A stretch of 7,058 bases of DNA from Cellvibrionales bacterium UBA4495 (GTDB lineage Bacteria; Pseudomonadota; Gammaproteobacteria; Pseudomonadales; Porticoccaceae), in the NCBI GenBank assembly GCA_002388905.1, contig DGNJ01000089.1:1-7058 (forward strand), given 5' to 3'. The notes under the pieces are model-generated. The model worked only from the letters and a program-made list of their open reading frames with translations, did not search any database and was not told the origin of the DNA. The translations under genes and the position numbers were made by a program. Below are positions 5,811 to 7,058 of the stretch, one piece after another (within the stretch, counting starts at the first letter, position 1; the number at the start of each line of letters is the position of its first letter).

Positions 5811-6515
5811 ATGTCGCTCGCATACCTGGCTTACTGCAACTGGCTGCTGCTGACCCGGCTGATCTATCTGCGCCGGGACGGACCGGTGGGTCTGACCGGT
5901 GCTTGGCTGGCGGCATTCCAGGTGGCCGGGGTGGCGGCGCTCTTCCAGTGGAACGGGGCGCTTTTCGCCGCCGTGGTGGCTATCATCCTTTTTACGGGCT
6001 TGTCCGGCTGGCTGGTGGAACCGCGCGGCAATGTGGGTGTAATCCAGCTGGTTGCCCTGCTGGGACTGCTGGCCGCCCCGGTGATCTCTGGCAGGGAACT
6101 GGCACTGAACGGCCCTGCCGCTGCCGGGGTGGACGCTTTGTTTGGCACCGATGCCAACGCGGTTCGGCTCTCGGTGATTCTCTTGGAATTGTTGTTGCTG
6201 GCCAACGAGGTGAACCTGCTGGTGCGAGTGGTGTTTGCCGTTTGCGGGCTGGTTCCCCACCGCCAGGACCAGTCCCTGGACGAGGAGGCATTCAACGCCG
6301 GCCGGGTGATCGGCATTCTCGAACGCTGGCTGATGTTCCTGGTGGTGCTGTGGTCGGACGACCTTAACGCCCTGGGCTTTATTGTCGCCGCCAAGGGCCT
6401 GATGCGCATGGAGCAGCTGAAGGAGCGGGACTTCGCCGAGTATATGCTGGTGGGGACCCTGCTGTCGGTGCTGTTCGCCGTGGTGGTGGCCAAATGGGTG
6501 ACGGGGTGGTTGTGA
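5811..6515 (+). CDS. Multi-spanning membrane protein, DUF3307-related C-terminal region, SatD partner
   Basis: This 234-residue inner-membrane protein has about six to seven hydrophobic spans (roughly 3-20, 29-45, 48-69, 76-92, 117-149, 168-195 and 211-231). The C-terminal part, AGRVIGILERWLMFLVVL (163-180), AAKGLMRM (193-200) and AEYMLVGTLLSV (209-220), matches the pattern I associate with DUF3307 proteins, which often sit next to SatD genes. Charged residues E127 and E133, R139, E171-R172 and K195 lie in or near spans, which may matter for transport or signalling. I chose ATG at 5811: GGAAGG lies 5 nt upstream and only one base separates it from the satD stop, so the two genes must be co-transcribed. 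A TTG at 5775 would overlap satD and add an unlikely polar leader. The biochemical function is unknown. Confidence 0.85.
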   Translation: MSLAYLAYCNWLLLTRLIYLRRDGPVGLTGAWLAAFQVAGVAALFQWNGALFAAVVAIILFTGLSGWLVEPRGNVGVIQLVALLGLLAAPVISGRELALNGPAAAGVDALFGTDANAVRLSVILLELLLLANEVNLLVRVVFAVCGLVPHRQDQSLDEEAFNAGRVIGILERWLMFLVVLWSDDLNALGFIVAAKGLMRMEQLKERDFAEYMLVGTLLSVLFAVVVAKWVTGWL

Positions 6516-6517
6516 TC

Positions 6518-6556
6518 CGGATTGAATGGCCCGCCGCCGCAGCGGTAGTCAATCCG
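6518..6556. terminator. Inverted repeat between the SatD operon and yajR
   Basis: Arms CGGATTGA (6518-6525) and TCAATCCG (6549-6556) are exact complements around a GC-rich loop that can itself pair (CCGC with GCGG). It begins 3 bp after the stop at 6515. It lacks a following T-run, so it is a weak candidate terminator. The right arm overlaps the -35 of the next promoter, so it could also serve as an operator. Confidence 0.4.
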
Positions 6557-6574
6557 CTGGACGGTCTTTATAAT
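6546..6574 (+). promoter_or_regulatory. Candidate promoter of the yajR-like gene
   Basis: TAGTCA (6546-6551, four of six matches) and a perfect TATAAT (6569-6574) are separated by 17 bp. The start site would be near 6581, with a leader of about 22 nt. No Shine-Dalgarno is evident before the ATG at 6603. Confidence 0.6.
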
Positions 6575-6602
6575 CCCGTTAAAATTCCAACTCCCGTTCC
6601 CC

Positions 6603-7058
6603 ATGAATCCACTGGAAATCCGCAGCCTGATCGGACTGGTCTCCCTGTACGCCACGCGTATGCTCGGGCTGTTTATGGTGTTGCCCGTACTGAGCCTGTA
6701 CGGGTCGGATTATAGCGGCAGCACCACTTTCCTGATTGGGCTGGCGCTGGGGATTTACGGCCTTACACAGAGCCTGTTCCAGATTCCCCTGGGCCTGTTG
6801 TCGGACCGCATAGGCCGCAAGCAGGTGATCATCGGCGGCATGCTGCTGTTCCTGGTGGGCAGCGTGGTGGCGGCCCTCGCCGAGTCCGTCTATGGGCTGA
6901 TTGCCGGCCGGGCGCTGCAGGGGGCCGGGGCCGTGGCCAGCGCCGTGATGGCCCTGCTCTCCGACCTGACCACGGAGCAGAACCGTACCAAGGCCATGGC
7001 CGCGGTGGGCGGCAGTATCGGGCTTTCCTTCGCCCTGGCCATGATCCTGGGCCCTGTC
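6603..7058 (+). CDS. yajR: Major facilitator superfamily transporter, YajR-like (partial, runs off the window)
   Basis: The 152 visible residues cover the first four to five transmembrane helices of an inner-membrane proton-coupled exporter. Motif A is present as GLLSDRIGRK (64-73) between helices 2 and 3. The helix-4 motif reads GRALQGAGA (102-110). FMVLPVLSLYG (24-34), LTQSLFQIPLG (54-64) and MALLSDLTTEQNRTKAMA (116-133) closely resemble E. coli YajR as I remember it. The reading frame is open to the last base, and the C-terminal half, including any YAM domain of YajR, lies outside. No ribosome site precedes the ATG, but the protein begins at the usual distance from helix 1. The physiological substrate of YajR is not established. 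The gene has its own promoter and an inverted repeat separating it from the SatD operon. Confidence 0.88.
   Translation, partial: MNPLEIRSLIGLVSLYATRMLGLFMVLPVLSLYGSDYSGSTTFLIGLALGIYGLTQSLFQIPLGLLSDRIGRKQVIIGGMLLFLVGSVVAALAESVYGLIAGRALQGAGAVASAVMALLSDLTTEQNRTKAMAAVGGSIGLSFALAMILGPV

Noticed and set aside
6591..6600. Possible fifth satD-type dyad before yajR (AACTCCCGTT at 6589-6598).
   Set aside because: AAC and GTT are only 4 bp apart rather than 7, so it does not fit the family.
6494..6715. Short plus-strand frame spanning the intergenic region before yajR.
   Set aside because: It overlaps the end of the membrane protein and the start of yajR in another frame and crosses a good promoter.

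Overview
This window reads as chromosome of a gammaproteobacterium. The partial gene at the right edge closely matches the YajR branch of major facilitator transporters. The right-hand genes are GC-rich with Shine-Dalgarno starts, and the intergenic DNA is full of GTGG-headed REP palindromes of the kind seen in Pseudomonas and its marine relatives. I cannot name the genus from sequence alone.

Left part (1-3181): two divergent genes, probably the edge of a cell-surface polysaccharide locus. The minus-strand gene (128-1864) encodes a 578-residue protein. Its N-terminal half looks like the membrane domain of an ABC exporter, and its C-terminal half looks like a degenerate aminoglycoside-phosphotransferase-type kinase. 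This gene is visibly more AT-rich than the rest of the window. The plus-strand gene (2063-3181) encodes a family 4 glycosyltransferase with a DUF1972-type N-terminus.

Middle (3182-5040): a MntA/HepT toxin-antitoxin pair on the minus strand (antitoxin 3782-4171, toxin 3378-3794, 13 bp overlap), bracketed by the same REP repeats on both sides. On its left lie one lone REP and one REP doublet (REPIN). On its right lies a tandem array of six REPINs with a period of about 113 bp, which itself contains a larger near-identical duplication.

Right part (5041-7058): an AT-rich regulatory region with four evenly built 13-bp dyads (AAC-N7-GTT) leads into a two-gene operon. The operon encodes a SatD-family protein (5186-5809) and a multi-spanning membrane protein related to the DUF3307 group (5811-6515). 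By my reading SatD combines a class III nucleotidyl-cyclase-like fold with a C-terminal helix-turn-helix, so it may control its own operon through the dyads. A yajR-like exporter gene (6603 onward) with its own promoter runs off the window.

The points most worth following are the SatD/operator/membrane-protein unit, the membrane-plus-pseudokinase protein, and the REPIN array that encloses the toxin-antitoxin module.
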